DNA from: Candidatus Saccharimonadota bacterium
Lineage (GTDB): Bacteria > Patescibacteriota > Saccharimonadia > Saccharimonadales > Saccharimonadaceae
NCBI GenBank assembly: GCA_017512045.1
Contig: JAFWHE010000023.1
Location: forward strand, 1-59,595
Reading direction: 5' to 3'
DNA length: 59,595 nucleotides
In this document: positions 16,797 to 25,014 of the stretch, in pieces
How positions within the stretch are numbered: the first letter of the stretch is position 1
Layout: every line of letters begins with the position of its first letter
Translations under genes and position numbers: made by a program
Notes under the pieces: model-generated
Told to the model about the DNA's origin: nothing
What the model saw: only the letters and a program-made list of their open reading frames with translations
The model's database searches: none

Positions 16797-16925
16797 AGCC
16801 CTAGGATTTTTGTTTTCCCTGTGATATAGACAAGGTGGGTAAAATCTTATGCACATTTCCACGGAAATGGTGCCGCGAAATCCCTAAAACATGATTATTC
16901 AGGAAAATCATGCTATCGCTAGGGC
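16797..16925. other. Candidate structured RNA element between two minus-strand genes
   Basis: AGCCCTAG (16797-16804) is complementary to CTAGGGCT (16918-16925). Inside this outer pair lie GCACATTTCC / GGAAAT-G-GTGC (about 16852-16874) and CATGATT / AATCATG (about 16890-16914). The whole could fold as a three-helix junction upstream of the Nudix-RNase H gene. The CATGATT hairpin followed by TTTT may alternatively terminate transcripts from the M50 gene. It matches no riboswitch class that I recognise. Confidence 0.45.
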
Positions 16926-16933
16926 TGATTCTA

Positions 16934-17572
16934 TTATACCACGATAGAGACGAAGAACTTGTAAATCTCGTTAATAGCGCCTGTCATAAAGCTAGATAAC
17001 GTAGAACCAAATATAAATATCAGAATAAAGATTAGCCAGATACCTAACGTTCCTTCAAGTTTTTCCATTACTTCCCTGGCACCATCTGGAGCAATTGCAT
17101 AAAGTATCCTAGACCCATCCAGAGGTGGTATAGGGATAATATTAAAGACGAAAAATCCCAAATTCGCCACTACAAATTGCCTAAAAATCAGCCCTAGCAT
17201 GCCAGTGTCATACCAGCCACCACTAATATGACCAATGAAAAACGCCAAAAATGCTAGGATAAAATTAGTCAGAGGTCCAGCAATAGCCACTAATGCCATA
17301 CCCCAAGCCCCACCTTTTAATCTGCGAGAATCCACTGGGACAGGCTTCGCCCCGCCAAAGATAGGCCCACCCGTCATATACATAAAAAGTGGCACCAAGA
17401 TGGAGATGATCGGATCCAGATGTTTAAATGGATTTAGCGTCAATCTACCCTCATCTTTAGCCGTAGTGTCACCTAGCAAATATGCTACCACGCCGTGTGC
17501 TAACTCATGCAAAACCATGGAAATCAGAATAATCACTAGCATTATTAGTAATACTCTGAAATCGATATTCAT
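16934..17572 (-). CDS. Site-2-protease-like membrane metallopeptidase (M50 family)
   Basis: The 212-residue protein has hydrophobic helices throughout. HELAH at residues 22-26 is the zinc-binding HExxH, and NIIPIPPLDGSRI supplies the distal zinc ligand in the conserved NxxPxPxLDG motif. It lacks a PDZ domain and is near the minimal size of the family. Related enzymes cut transmembrane segments, often of anti-sigma factors or signal peptide remnants; the target here is unknown. AGGA lies just before the ATG, and the gene follows the MBL-like gene by 9 nt, suggesting an operon. Confidence 0.88.
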   Translation of the reverse strand: MNIDFRVLLIMLVIILISMVLHELAHGVVAYLLGDTTAKDEGRLTLNPFKHLDPIISILVPLFMYMTGGPIFGGAKPVPVDSRRLKGGAWGMALVAIAGPLTNFILAFLAFFIGHISGGWYDTGMLGLIFRQFVVANLGFFVFNIIPIPPLDGSRILYAIAPDGAREVMEKLEGTLGIWLIFILIFIFGSTLSSFMTGAINEIYKFFVSIVV

Positions 17573-17581
17573 TTCCTATTC

Positions 17582-18094
17582 CTAATTAAGCGCTACAACC
17601 TCTAATGAAACAGGCAAAGCATCAGCATTCTTGATCTTTAACTTCTTTTCCGTGCGAGCAGAAAGTTTTAGTTCTGTGACCATACCGTCAATATTACCCA
17701 TAGCAATCACCATCTTTGGCTCTATTTCCCTGATAGCGCGTACAGAAGAAGTACAAAGTATATCAGCAACGCCCAAATCATCTAATCCCTGTTCTATATC
17801 ACCAATAATTCCAATATGGACACCGCCAACCTCTACATCATAAATAGTTTTACCAGACAGCGCTGGACCCTTGCCATCTGCTTCGCCATCGGCAATATCG
17901 TCCGCAGAAGATCCACTGACAGGCGTAGCAATACCACGGATAGCGATATCACCGATTTCATATTCGCCTGGGCCGTGAATAGGGCCAATTTCCAATCCAG
18001 CATCAACAGTAAATTGTGCGACATTGATAGTAACGGTTCTTTTCTTAGTAATTATCGTGATTTCTTCTGGTTTTTTGCTCTCTATTTCAAACAT
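17582..18094 (-). CDS. Reduced metallo-beta-lactamase-fold protein (UlaG-like), ligands missing
   Basis: The 170-residue protein is read from the ATG at 18094. An upstream TTG would place the AGGAGG ribosome binding site inside the gene, so the longer form is rejected. GPGEYEIGDIAIRGI, TIYDVEVGGVHIGIIGDI and LGVADILC align by eye with the core strands of UlaG-type MBL proteins. The HxHxDH zinc motif at the usual N-terminal position is absent. This suggests a non-catalytic or binding relative rather than a hydrolase. It lies in a compact minus-strand run with the M50 gene downstream and the winged-helix gene 24 nt upstream. Confidence 0.65.
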   Translation of the reverse strand: MFEIESKKPEEITIITKKRTVTINVAQFTVDAGLEIGPIHGPGEYEIGDIAIRGIATPVSGSSADDIADGEADGKGPALSGKTIYDVEVGGVHIGIIGDIEQGLDDLGVADILCTSSVRAIREIEPKMVIAMGNIDGMVTELKLSARTEKKLKIKNADALPVSLEVVALN

Positions 18095-18118
18095 TTGCCT
18101 CCTTTTTTTCAATATCTG

Positions 18119-18724
18119 TTATGGTTTGATGATTTTCTCTGGATCGTAGATTTCACTAATATTCATTTCCATCAGCTCCACGAGGAAACGATCTCTCACA
18201 CTCTTACGATAGGTATAATCATCTTCACTCATGATGACATAGTTTAGTGGCTTCCCCTTCTTCTTCTCTACCACTTCTGCCCAGTGGGTAAGCTTTTTTG
18301 TCTTATCATCACCAATAATTAGCATATCTATGCCCTCTTCGCCAGGAACACGGTTAGTCACAATAAGACCGACTAAGTAGTTCTTCACTGGCTTGATATA
18401 ATCTGCCCAAGTACTTTTTCCCACTTCTACTTTTATTGACTCTGGAGTCTTCGCAGAAAACATTTCCGAAAGTGCATGGCTGAATGGATGTTTTAAGTTA
18501 GCTGAATAATAAATTTTATTGTCAAAAGTCTCATTTTTAACAATACCTATACCCTCGAGGTTAATTAATTCCCTCCTGACGGAGTTAATCTGCTCCTCAA
18601 TCACCCTGGTAATCTCTCTAACGTAAAAAGATTTGTCCGTATTTTCAAAAAATAGTGCAAGCAACTTCGTCCGAGTCTTTGAGCCGAACAATTTTTCTAG
18701 TGGAGTTGCGTTTTCTTTAACCAT
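18119..18724 (-). CDS. Winged-helix DNA-binding protein with nucleotidyltransferase-like C-terminus
   Basis: In this 201-residue protein, residues 10-85 look like a winged helix (GSKTRTKLLALFFEN, a YVREITRVI recognition-helix region, and a wing ending NKIYYSANLKHP). Residues 105-195 contain GLIVTNRVPGEEGIDMLIIG, resembling a minimal nucleotidyltransferase core, but with one aspartate and no GS motif, so catalysis is doubtful. Such fusions are common as small regulators in Patescibacteria. The gene overlaps the end of miaA by 8 nt, so the two are coupled. The regulated genes are unknown. Confidence 0.6.
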   Translation of the reverse strand: MVKENATPLEKLFGSKTRTKLLALFFENTDKSFYVREITRVIEEQINSVRRELINLEGIGIVKNETFDNKIYYSANLKHPFSHALSEMFSAKTPESIKVEVGKSTWADYIKPVKNYLVGLIVTNRVPGEEGIDMLIIGDDKTKKLTHWAEVVEKKKGKPLNYVIMSEDDYTYRKSVRDRFLVELMEMNISEIYDPEKIIKP

Positions 18725-19550
18725 CTTGTATACATTTTAGCACGTTTTCAGGAATTTTATCAAGTGGAAGCCAGACAATTTTATCATTTCTTTTGAACCA
18801 AGTGATTTGGCGTTTAGCTAGATGCCAATCATCATAGATAAACCGCTTTTTTGCCTCTTCTAGAGAGATTTTTCCTTGCATATATTCCCAGGCGAACTGG
18901 TAGATATTGCTTTTCATGGCTTGGCTACCCCAACCATATTTTTTTACTAGAAAATCAGTTTCATCATACAAACTTTGAACAAATAATTTGTTCGCTCTTT
19001 CCGTAAGCCTCGTTCTCAGCTCATCCGGCTTCCAAAGAATACCAAAAATTTTGTATTCGGACAACATTTTCTCGCGGTCTGAACACTTTTTTTGTTCAGG
19101 TAGTGCACTTGGGTCATCATTTACTTTCTCTCCAGTCTTACCTATGAAATTATACCCATATACTAGTGCATCTATGTATAACCCCGTACCGCCTACCACC
19201 ATAGGCACACGCCCCTTTTCCCTAATTGAACTAATTTCTTGTTCAGTATAGTATTTCCAATCGGCTACAGTGAATCTTTCTCCTGGTTCTACTAAGTCTA
19301 TCCCGTGATGAGGGATGCCATTTTGCTCTTCTGGTAATGGCTTGGCAGTACCAATATCCATATATTTATAAATTGCACGCGAATCTGCTGAAATAATTTC
19401 CGCAGCAGGACCATCTTGATTGCAAAAAGGTGAAAAATCCTTTAGTTTCTTAGCAATCTCAATAGAAACTCCTGTCTTCCCTGACCCCGTAGGCCCAACA
19501 ATCACTACCACTGGGCCATCGTAGTGATTGCTATGTTGTTTTTCTGCCAT
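18717..19550 (-). CDS. miaA: tRNA dimethylallyltransferase
   Basis: The 277-residue protein is somewhat shorter than the usual 300 or more. The P-loop GPTGSGKT lies near residues 14-21. DSRAIYKYMDIGTAKP, GIPHHGIDLV and GGTGLYIDAL are MiaA signatures, and a C-terminal KRQITWFKRND motif contacts tRNA. It adds dimethylallyl to A37 of tRNAs reading U-starting codons, using DMAPP. The shortening removes part of the insert domain that grips the anticodon arm. It sits 3 nt downstream of thrS and is probably cotranscribed with it. Confidence 0.93.
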   Translation of the reverse strand: MAEKQHSNHYDGPVVVIVGPTGSGKTGVSIEIAKKLKDFSPFCNQDGPAAEIISADSRAIYKYMDIGTAKPLPEEQNGIPHHGIDLVEPGERFTVADWKYYTEQEISSIREKGRVPMVVGGTGLYIDALVYGYNFIGKTGEKVNDDPSALPEQKKCSDREKMLSEYKIFGILWKPDELRTRLTERANKLFVQSLYDETDFLVKKYGWGSQAMKSNIYQFAWEYMQGKISLEEAKKRFIYDDWHLAKRQITWFKRNDKIVWLPLDKIPENVLKCIQDG

Positions 19551-19553
19551 GGA

Positions 19554-21341
19554 TTATAACTTCTTTAGATATTTTGCGAGTGTAGAAAGCTTTACCTTCT
19601 CTTCCGCAACGCCATTATCAGATTTTTCATCATGGATACGCACACTCACTTCTTTAGATTCTGCGTCTTTTGGTCCAACAATCATGATACAAGGGATTTT
19701 CATAGCCGTTGCACGCTTAATTTTCTTACCCAATGACTCACTAGAATCATCCACGCTATAACGGAGCGGGTTATTATCAATCGGCTCGTCTAGGATGACT
19801 TTGTCTAACTGCATGCGGATGTCTGTAACATAATCTGCCACCTGGTCATTAACAGTCAAGATTCTGATTTGTTCTGGTGCACACCAGAATGGGAACCAGC
19901 CAGCCGTATGCTCAATAAATACACTCATAAAGCGTTCAATGGACCCAATCAAGGCGCAGTGCACCATAGCTGGGCGCTTTTTGCTACCATCTTCGGCGAT
20001 ATATTCTAGGCCAAATCTCTCTGGCTGTGCATAATCCAGCTGTACAGTAGCAAGCTGCCATTCACGATCTAGCGCATCTACCGCCATGAAGTCCATCTTT
20101 GGACCATACATTGCCGCCTCACCAATACCAATAAAATAATCCATCTCGTATTTATCGGCCATTTTCTTGATAGAATCCTCTGCTTTCTTCCACATCTCCT
20201 GTGTGCCAATATAGCCATCACCATCATCGCGGAAAGATAGACGCAAACGTAATTTCATGCCAACCTTCGCATATAAATCCTTGGCACTTTCAATTAGCTC
20301 GCCAAAGATGTCACCAATCTGGTCTTCTGTACAGAACACGTGACTATCATCCTGAGTAATCGCGCGCACACGAGAAAGTCCACCTAACTCACCCTTGCGT
20401 TCATCGCGATAAACCATGGTAGTCTCCAAATATTTGACTGGCAATTCTTTATAAGAACGTGGCTGTGAAGCAAAAATCTGTGCATGGTGTGGGCAGTTGA
20501 CTGGCTTTAGAGCTAGCTCATCACCAGATTCAGAGCTGGTAAACTTCAGAAGTTCTGGGAATTTAGCATAATGACCAGAAGTTTTATAGAGATCTACTAA
20601 TGCAATATGTGGAATACAAACTTTTTGATATCCCCTATCCTCACGATAGCTCTGAGCAAAACGATTCAAAAGATCGCGCAAAACTGTGCCACGCGGAGTA
20701 AATAATGGCAGGCCAGACCCAACTAATGGCGAATTACAGAACAAATCTAGCTCCTTACCCAATTTACGGTGGTCGCGTGACTTCGCTTCTTCCTGACGTT
20801 TGAGATAAGCCTCCAACTCCGCCTCCGTCTCAAATGCTACACCATAAATACGAGTGAGCATTTCACGCTTTTCATCGCCCTTCCAATAAGCACCTGCGAC
20901 ACGAGTTAGCTTGAATGGACCGCATTCGCTAGTGTTATTGACGTGTGGACCTTTGCAAAGATCGGAAAATAGATCGCCAAGGTCATAAAAAGTGATTTTT
21001 TCGTCTTCTGGAAGTTCTTCAATTAGTTCTTTTTTGAAATCTTGACCTTCTTCAATCGCCCAATTTAATGCTTCTTCACGAGAAACTTCGCGTTTTGCCA
21101 TCTCCAATTTACACTGAATAATACCACGCATTTTTTTCTCAATACGATTTAAATCTGCCTCAGAAATTTTGGTCTTGCCAAAGTCAATATCGTAATAAAA
21201 CCCATTTTCTATTGCTGGGCCAATACCAAATTTAGCATCCGGATATAGGTTTTTTACTGCTGCCGCCATTACGTGCGACAGAGTATGTCTCATTTTTTCA
21301 ACAAAATCTGCCTTATCAGCATTTTCCTCTTTCTTGCTCAT
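19554..21341 (-). CDS. thrS: Threonine--tRNA ligase lacking the TGS domain
   Basis: The 595-residue protein begins almost directly with the N2 editing domain (MRHTLSHVMAAAVKNLYP) and so lacks the ~60-residue N-terminal TGS domain of typical ThrRS. The editing domain keeps the HTLSH zinc/His pattern. The class II catalytic core has NCPHHAQIF, a motif 2 arginine region (YRDERKGELGG) and LIGSIERF (motif 3). The C-terminal anticodon-binding domain is complete. AAGGAAG precedes the ATG, and a TGATAAAAT box lies about 20 nt further upstream. ThrRS is also a classical Ap4A producer, which matters for the neighbouring fusion gene. Confidence 0.95.
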   Translation of the reverse strand: MSKKEENADKADFVEKMRHTLSHVMAAAVKNLYPDAKFGIGPAIENGFYYDIDFGKTKISEADLNRIEKKMRGIIQCKLEMAKREVSREEALNWAIEEGQDFKKELIEELPEDEKITFYDLGDLFSDLCKGPHVNNTSECGPFKLTRVAGAYWKGDEKREMLTRIYGVAFETEAELEAYLKRQEEAKSRDHRKLGKELDLFCNSPLVGSGLPLFTPRGTVLRDLLNRFAQSYREDRGYQKVCIPHIALVDLYKTSGHYAKFPELLKFTSSESGDELALKPVNCPHHAQIFASQPRSYKELPVKYLETTMVYRDERKGELGGLSRVRAITQDDSHVFCTEDQIGDIFGELIESAKDLYAKVGMKLRLRLSFRDDGDGYIGTQEMWKKAEDSIKKMADKYEMDYFIGIGEAAMYGPKMDFMAVDALDREWQLATVQLDYAQPERFGLEYIAEDGSKKRPAMVHCALIGSIERFMSVFIEHTAGWFPFWCAPEQIRILTVNDQVADYVTDIRMQLDKVILDEPIDNNPLRYSVDDSSESLGKKIKRATAMKIPCIMIVGPKDAESKEVSVRIHDEKSDNGVAEEKVKLSTLAKYLKKL

Positions 21342-21420
21342 TAAAAAACTTCCTTTCTTTTCTATATTTTATCACAAAATCCGCACAAAACTTGGTTTTA
21401 CCCTGAAAAAATAACGGTTT

Positions 21421-23055
21421 TTATGAGATAGAATTTAAAAACTCGCGCGAACCTGGATGTGGAGTAATTCCACGTTTCTTCAGATCTTTTTCTTGTTCCG
21501 TCAAGAAATATTTCATTGCCTGGTTCAGATTCTGATATGCTAATTCCTTTAGTGGTATCCACTCATCTGGTAAATCGTTCCGCCCGAGTTTATCCGATAA
21601 GAAGATAATCTTGTCAAAATCCGTCATCTCTTTCCTCGGGATGGTATGATAAGCAATAGCCTGGCAAATTTCATCATCTAAATCAAACCATTCTTTAGCT
21701 ACTGCACCACCGATTTCAGAATGACGGTAGTTCTTTGCATCATCATCCAGTAATTCTGATGGTAAATGATACTTTTCTACAAAATATTTCTCCTGCTCTG
21801 GAGATAATCTCTTTGCAATATCATGTGCAAGGCCTGCTGTATAGGCCTTTTCATAATCTAAACCATAGTTAACCGCCAGATCTTTAGCCTGATTTGCCAC
21901 AAGCAAACTATGAATATAGCGTTCTTCGTCCACTACCTCATGTAATTTTTCCCTAATCTTTTCATCCAAATCGCTTGCAAACATCGACTCTTTTAATGTT
22001 ATCTTTTTCTGTGCTACGTCCAGCTCTGCAACCTGCCCAATTGGCAAAATCATACGTGGAAGGCTATGTCCAAAGTTCAAATTAAATGCCACTGGCACTT
22101 GATATTGCTTCGCAACTTCCGTTACAATTTCTTTATACTCAGTATAGTATTTTTCATCCATTGGCTTACCAACTAATATACCGTTAATCTCGGAAAATAC
22201 GCCTTGTTTTTCTAAAATATCTATCATTTGGCGGTATTTCTCTGGGGATGGTTGCTCTTCACTAGTCTCAATGAATAATATTTTCCCTGCCCACTCATTT
22301 TTTGCTGGGAAAATCGGAAATTTCGCAAAAATTTCTCTCTGTTCTTCTGGAAAACGGCTACAAGCCACCGCTTCTGTAAGAATTTCGATACAACCACCTA
22401 GTAATTCTCCGGACACGACAGTTTTTCCCTGCTCTGGAACGAAAAATTCAATACCTTTTTCTTCTTGTACTTCCGTAGCTGGCACACCGACCTGCTCCGG
22501 ACCGAAATCCGAGCGAGATTTATACCAAATTGGGCTACTTTCTAACTCTATACCTCTGTTATTGCTGAACAAATTTTTTATACAATCTTTCGTATACGGT
22601 AACATTTCTGGACTAAACTCTGCTAGGTCTGTCAGTAACGCTGGGCCATAATAAGTATTCAACCCAAGTTTATACAGCATCAAATGGTGAGTTGTAGTGT
22701 CAGAAAAGCCCATAAAAATCTTTGGGTGAGACAAAATAAGTGCCTGAAAATCTTCATTCATTAGGTGTGATAGCGTACGAAAAGCATCTTCCCCGCCAAT
22801 TGCGCACCAAATCATACTAATACTATCGTCCTGGAAAGCTTTTTTCAAATCTTCTGCGCGCGCCTCAGGATGCTTTTCTAGATATTCCATACCTTTGAGA
22901 GAGTTTGGCATATATTCATACTCTAGACCTAGCTCTTTTAGTCTTTTTTCTAGCAATTCCACCTCGTGTTTGATGAAAGACTCGCCTAAAATCCCTCGCG
23001 ACAATGATACGATTGCGACTTTATCTCCTTTTTTCAGCATTTTTGGCTTTACCAT
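21421..23055 (-). CDS. Fusion of MccF-like S66 serine peptidase and YqeK-like HD phosphohydrolase
   Basis: The protein has 544 residues. Residues 1-345 are an S66 peptidase of the MccF type, with nucleophile S118 in MGFSDTTTHH, E224 in GGCIEIL and H330 in FGHSLP as the likely catalytic triad. Residues 375-530 match the YqeK HD family: IHSLLVANQA, GLAHDIAK (H411-D412), RHSEIGG, IAYHTIPR and FLSDKLG. MccF cuts acyl-adenylate-type amides such as processed microcin C. YqeK hydrolyses Ap4A to ADP. Both substrates are products of aminoacyl-tRNA synthetase chemistry, and thrS is the next gene. TGTTATAAT at 23083-23091 and AGGAGAG before the ATG drive it. Confidence 0.85.
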   Translation of the reverse strand: MVKPKMLKKGDKVAIVSLSRGILGESFIKHEVELLEKRLKELGLEYEYMPNSLKGMEYLEKHPEARAEDLKKAFQDDSISMIWCAIGGEDAFRTLSHLMNEDFQALILSHPKIFMGFSDTTTHHLMLYKLGLNTYYGPALLTDLAEFSPEMLPYTKDCIKNLFSNNRGIELESSPIWYKSRSDFGPEQVGVPATEVQEEKGIEFFVPEQGKTVVSGELLGGCIEILTEAVACSRFPEEQREIFAKFPIFPAKNEWAGKILFIETSEEQPSPEKYRQMIDILEKQGVFSEINGILVGKPMDEKYYTEYKEIVTEVAKQYQVPVAFNLNFGHSLPRMILPIGQVAELDVAQKKITLKESMFASDLDEKIREKLHEVVDEERYIHSLLVANQAKDLAVNYGLDYEKAYTAGLAHDIAKRLSPEQEKYFVEKYHLPSELLDDDAKNYRHSEIGGAVAKEWFDLDDEICQAIAYHTIPRKEMTDFDKIIFLSDKLGRNDLPDEWIPLKELAYQNLNQAMKYFLTEQEKDLKKRGITPHPGSREFLNSIS

Positions 23056-23082
23056 ATTGTTCCTCTCTCCTATGTTACCTCT

Positions 23083-23091
23083 ATTATAACA
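23083..23091 (-). promoter_or_regulatory. Extended -10 promoter of the MccF-HD fusion gene
   Basis: The minus strand reads TGT TATAAT, followed by about 27 nt carrying AGGAGAGAGGA before the ATG. This is a normal leadered transcript, in contrast to the leaderless genes elsewhere in the window. Confidence 0.6.
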
Positions 23092-23150
23092 TTTTTAATT
23101 TTCAAATTTCGAAGAAAATATGATATAATAAAGATATATTCATCGTATAT

Positions 23151-23227
23151 GGGTCGCTAGCTCAGTTGGCTAGAGCGTCTCGTTTACACCGAGAAGGTCG
23201 GGGGTTCGAGCCCCTCGCGACCCACCA
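23151..23227 (+). tRNA. tRNA-Val (TAC anticodon)
   Basis: The 77-nt gene has an encoded CCA. GGGTCGC pairs with GCGACCC, the D-arm is CTCAGTTGGC-TAGAG, the anticodon loop TTTACAC gives TAC, and the T-arm is GGGGGTTCGAGCCCC. TGATATAAT at 23121-23129 is its promoter, with a weak TTCAAA 17 bp upstream of the -10. Confidence 0.97.
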
Positions 23228-23328
23228 GCAATAGAAAATATGCCCAAAGGGCTTATTTTTTTACTCTTGATTTGGACTACAAAGGTAGGTATACAACCAA
23301 AAAACCTAATTTGTATTATAATAAGCTT

Positions 23329-24006
23329 ATGACGAAGGGCAATTCTACCAAGAAATCAGAGGCTGAGAGAATTCCTTTTAAGAAGTTATTCTTTATCTTT
23401 ATTATTGGTAGCGTCTTTGGCTGTCTATATGAGACTATTCTGACCTTCTTTATGTATCTATTCCAGGATGGCTCTATCGTCCTAGTTAGCCGTAGTGGCC
23501 TGCTCTACGGGCCATTTAATCCAATCTACGGCGTAGGCGCGGCATTGATGATCTATTTCCTTGCTCGCAAAGATTATAAATGGTGGCAAATCATCATCTT
23601 TGGCGGACTAATTGGCGGCATTTTTGAGTGCCTGATGGGATTTGGTCAGGAATTTTTCACCGGCACTAGTTCGTGGGATTATAGTGGACATTTCCTCAAT
23701 ATCGGTGGTAAAACTTCACTTTATATTATGACTATCTGGGGACTAATTTGCTACGTCTTAGTCAAGCTAATTTATCCTTTGTTCAATAGAATATACAACA
23801 AAATACCAGCCCAGACTAGCGATATGCTATTCTGGATATTACTGGTATTTATGATCGTTAATTGCGTGCTCTCTTTCTCTGCAGTTGTGCGAATGAATTT
23901 ACGCCATCATAATGTGCCAACTTTTACCCCATACGGCACATTTCTAGACAGTACATATACTGATGAGCGCATACATCAGTCTTATACTAACATGACAGAA
24001 CTCTAG
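23329..24006 (+). CDS. CmpB-like putative ABC transporter permease (PF06541-type) membrane protein
   Basis: The protein has about 225 residues from the ATG at 23329 and six or so hydrophobic segments. FGCLYETILTFF, SRSGLLYGPFNPIYGVGA and GGIFECLMGFGQEFF are the hallmarks of the CmpB membrane family of Firmicutes, whose substrate is not established. The longer frame from 23272 is rejected because TATAAT at 23317-23322 lies exactly 6 nt before the chosen ATG. The gene converges on the choloylglycine-hydrolase gene, and the two stops overlap by 3 nt. Confidence 0.82.
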   Translation: MTKGNSTKKSEAERIPFKKLFFIFIIGSVFGCLYETILTFFMYLFQDGSIVLVSRSGLLYGPFNPIYGVGAALMIYFLARKDYKWWQIIIFGGLIGGIFECLMGFGQEFFTGTSSWDYSGHFLNIGGKTSLYIMTIWGLICYVLVKLIYPLFNRIYNKIPAQTSDMLFWILLVFMIVNCVLSFSAVVRMNLRHHNVPTFTPYGTFLDSTYTDERIHQSYTNMTEL

Positions 24007-24953
24007 CCTTTTACAACCAATTCACTACCATCAGGCTTGCAGTCATCCAAGGCAACCTTCTGAACGCCTGGATTTTCATAAGTGTTGTAGTAATAAGTCT
24101 TTGTAGCAGCAGAATAGCAACTAGTATAGACAGTCTTCTCAAACTTGCCATCAGCCATCGCCGCTGCGCCATCTATCATTGCTACACCAGTGAGAGTATG
24201 GAATAGCCTAGACACATTGTCATCCTCATTATCCTGAGTAGGATAATTAGCGTTGAGATATGACACCCTAACAAAACGAGATGGAGAATAATAATCACCA
24301 GGGAGACCACGCATGAAAGAGCCGGAACCAAAGGCTTTTAACTCTGCCTTATCCCACTTCACGCTAGTTGGCATGAGACTATTAAGATTCATATAATTGC
24401 GTAGATTCTCTTGATGCCAAGCATATCCAGGTTGGTTAGTTAATACATCTACATTATTCTGGAAAATTTCCATACCATTTGGGGTATATTCTACTACAAT
24501 ACTTTTCTTGCCATCGCCAATAATCCAGTGCAACATCGAGGATGGTGTATTCTCATTAAACGGCTTATCGACAATTGCGACATCTTTCAGTGCTTTTTCT
24601 GCCTCATCTACGCTGGAGAAATTCATTGCTACCCAGAATGGAAATTCATAAGCAGCGACATTAGTCTTGCCATCTACTGGAGCTTTCTCATATTGCGCAT
24701 AGCCTGGAAAATTCAATCCAGCAATAGCCAAGCCTGCCTCGTTACCACAGTCAAAATATAGAGGCACGTTATCTATCACAATAGCCATGCCAATCAGTGC
24801 GTATTTGACTGGCATTTCACCCAGAAAAGCCGCCGTATAATGATATTTGCGAGGAGTAGCTACTACTTTCTGGCCATACCCTTCTGACCAATCTAGATTA
24901 CGACCAAAATACATATTACCTTTGTTGTCACTAAAACGCACACCTGTGCACAT
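24003..24953 (-). CDS. Choloylglycine hydrolase / penicillin V acylase family (bile salt hydrolase-like)
   Basis: This 316-residue protein is an Ntn-hydrolase. After loss of Met1, Cys2 becomes the N-terminal nucleophile. R18 and D21 (YFGRNLDW), N81 (GLNFPGYA), N173 (LTNQPGY) and R226 (SPSRFVR) all fall within two positions of the catalytic residues of characterised bile salt hydrolases. GLPGDYYSPSRF also matches. It has no signal peptide, so it is cytoplasmic. Bile-salt deconjugation is the closest known activity; other linear amides such as acyl-homoserine lactones or N-acyl amino acids are possible. A GAGGA precedes the ATG, with TGGTAAAAT further upstream. Confidence 0.88.
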   Translation of the reverse strand: MCTGVRFSDNKGNMYFGRNLDWSEGYGQKVVATPRKYHYTAAFLGEMPVKYALIGMAIVIDNVPLYFDCGNEAGLAIAGLNFPGYAQYEKAPVDGKTNVAAYEFPFWVAMNFSSVDEAEKALKDVAIVDKPFNENTPSSMLHWIIGDGKKSIVVEYTPNGMEIFQNNVDVLTNQPGYAWHQENLRNYMNLNSLMPTSVKWDKAELKAFGSGSFMRGLPGDYYSPSRFVRVSYLNANYPTQDNEDDNVSRLFHTLTGVAMIDGAAAMADGKFEKTVYTSCYSAATKTYYYNTYENPGVQKVALDDCKPDGSELVVKG

Positions 24954-25014
24954 TTTTCTTTTCCTCGTTTAGTTCTAATAAGATTTTACCACAAGCGTGA
25001 TAAAAAATCAGTAG

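Noticed and set aside
18095-18112. TTG start six codons upstream for the MBL-like protein
   Set aside because: The AGGAGG ribosome binding site would lie inside the coding region. The ATG at 18094 has ideal spacing.
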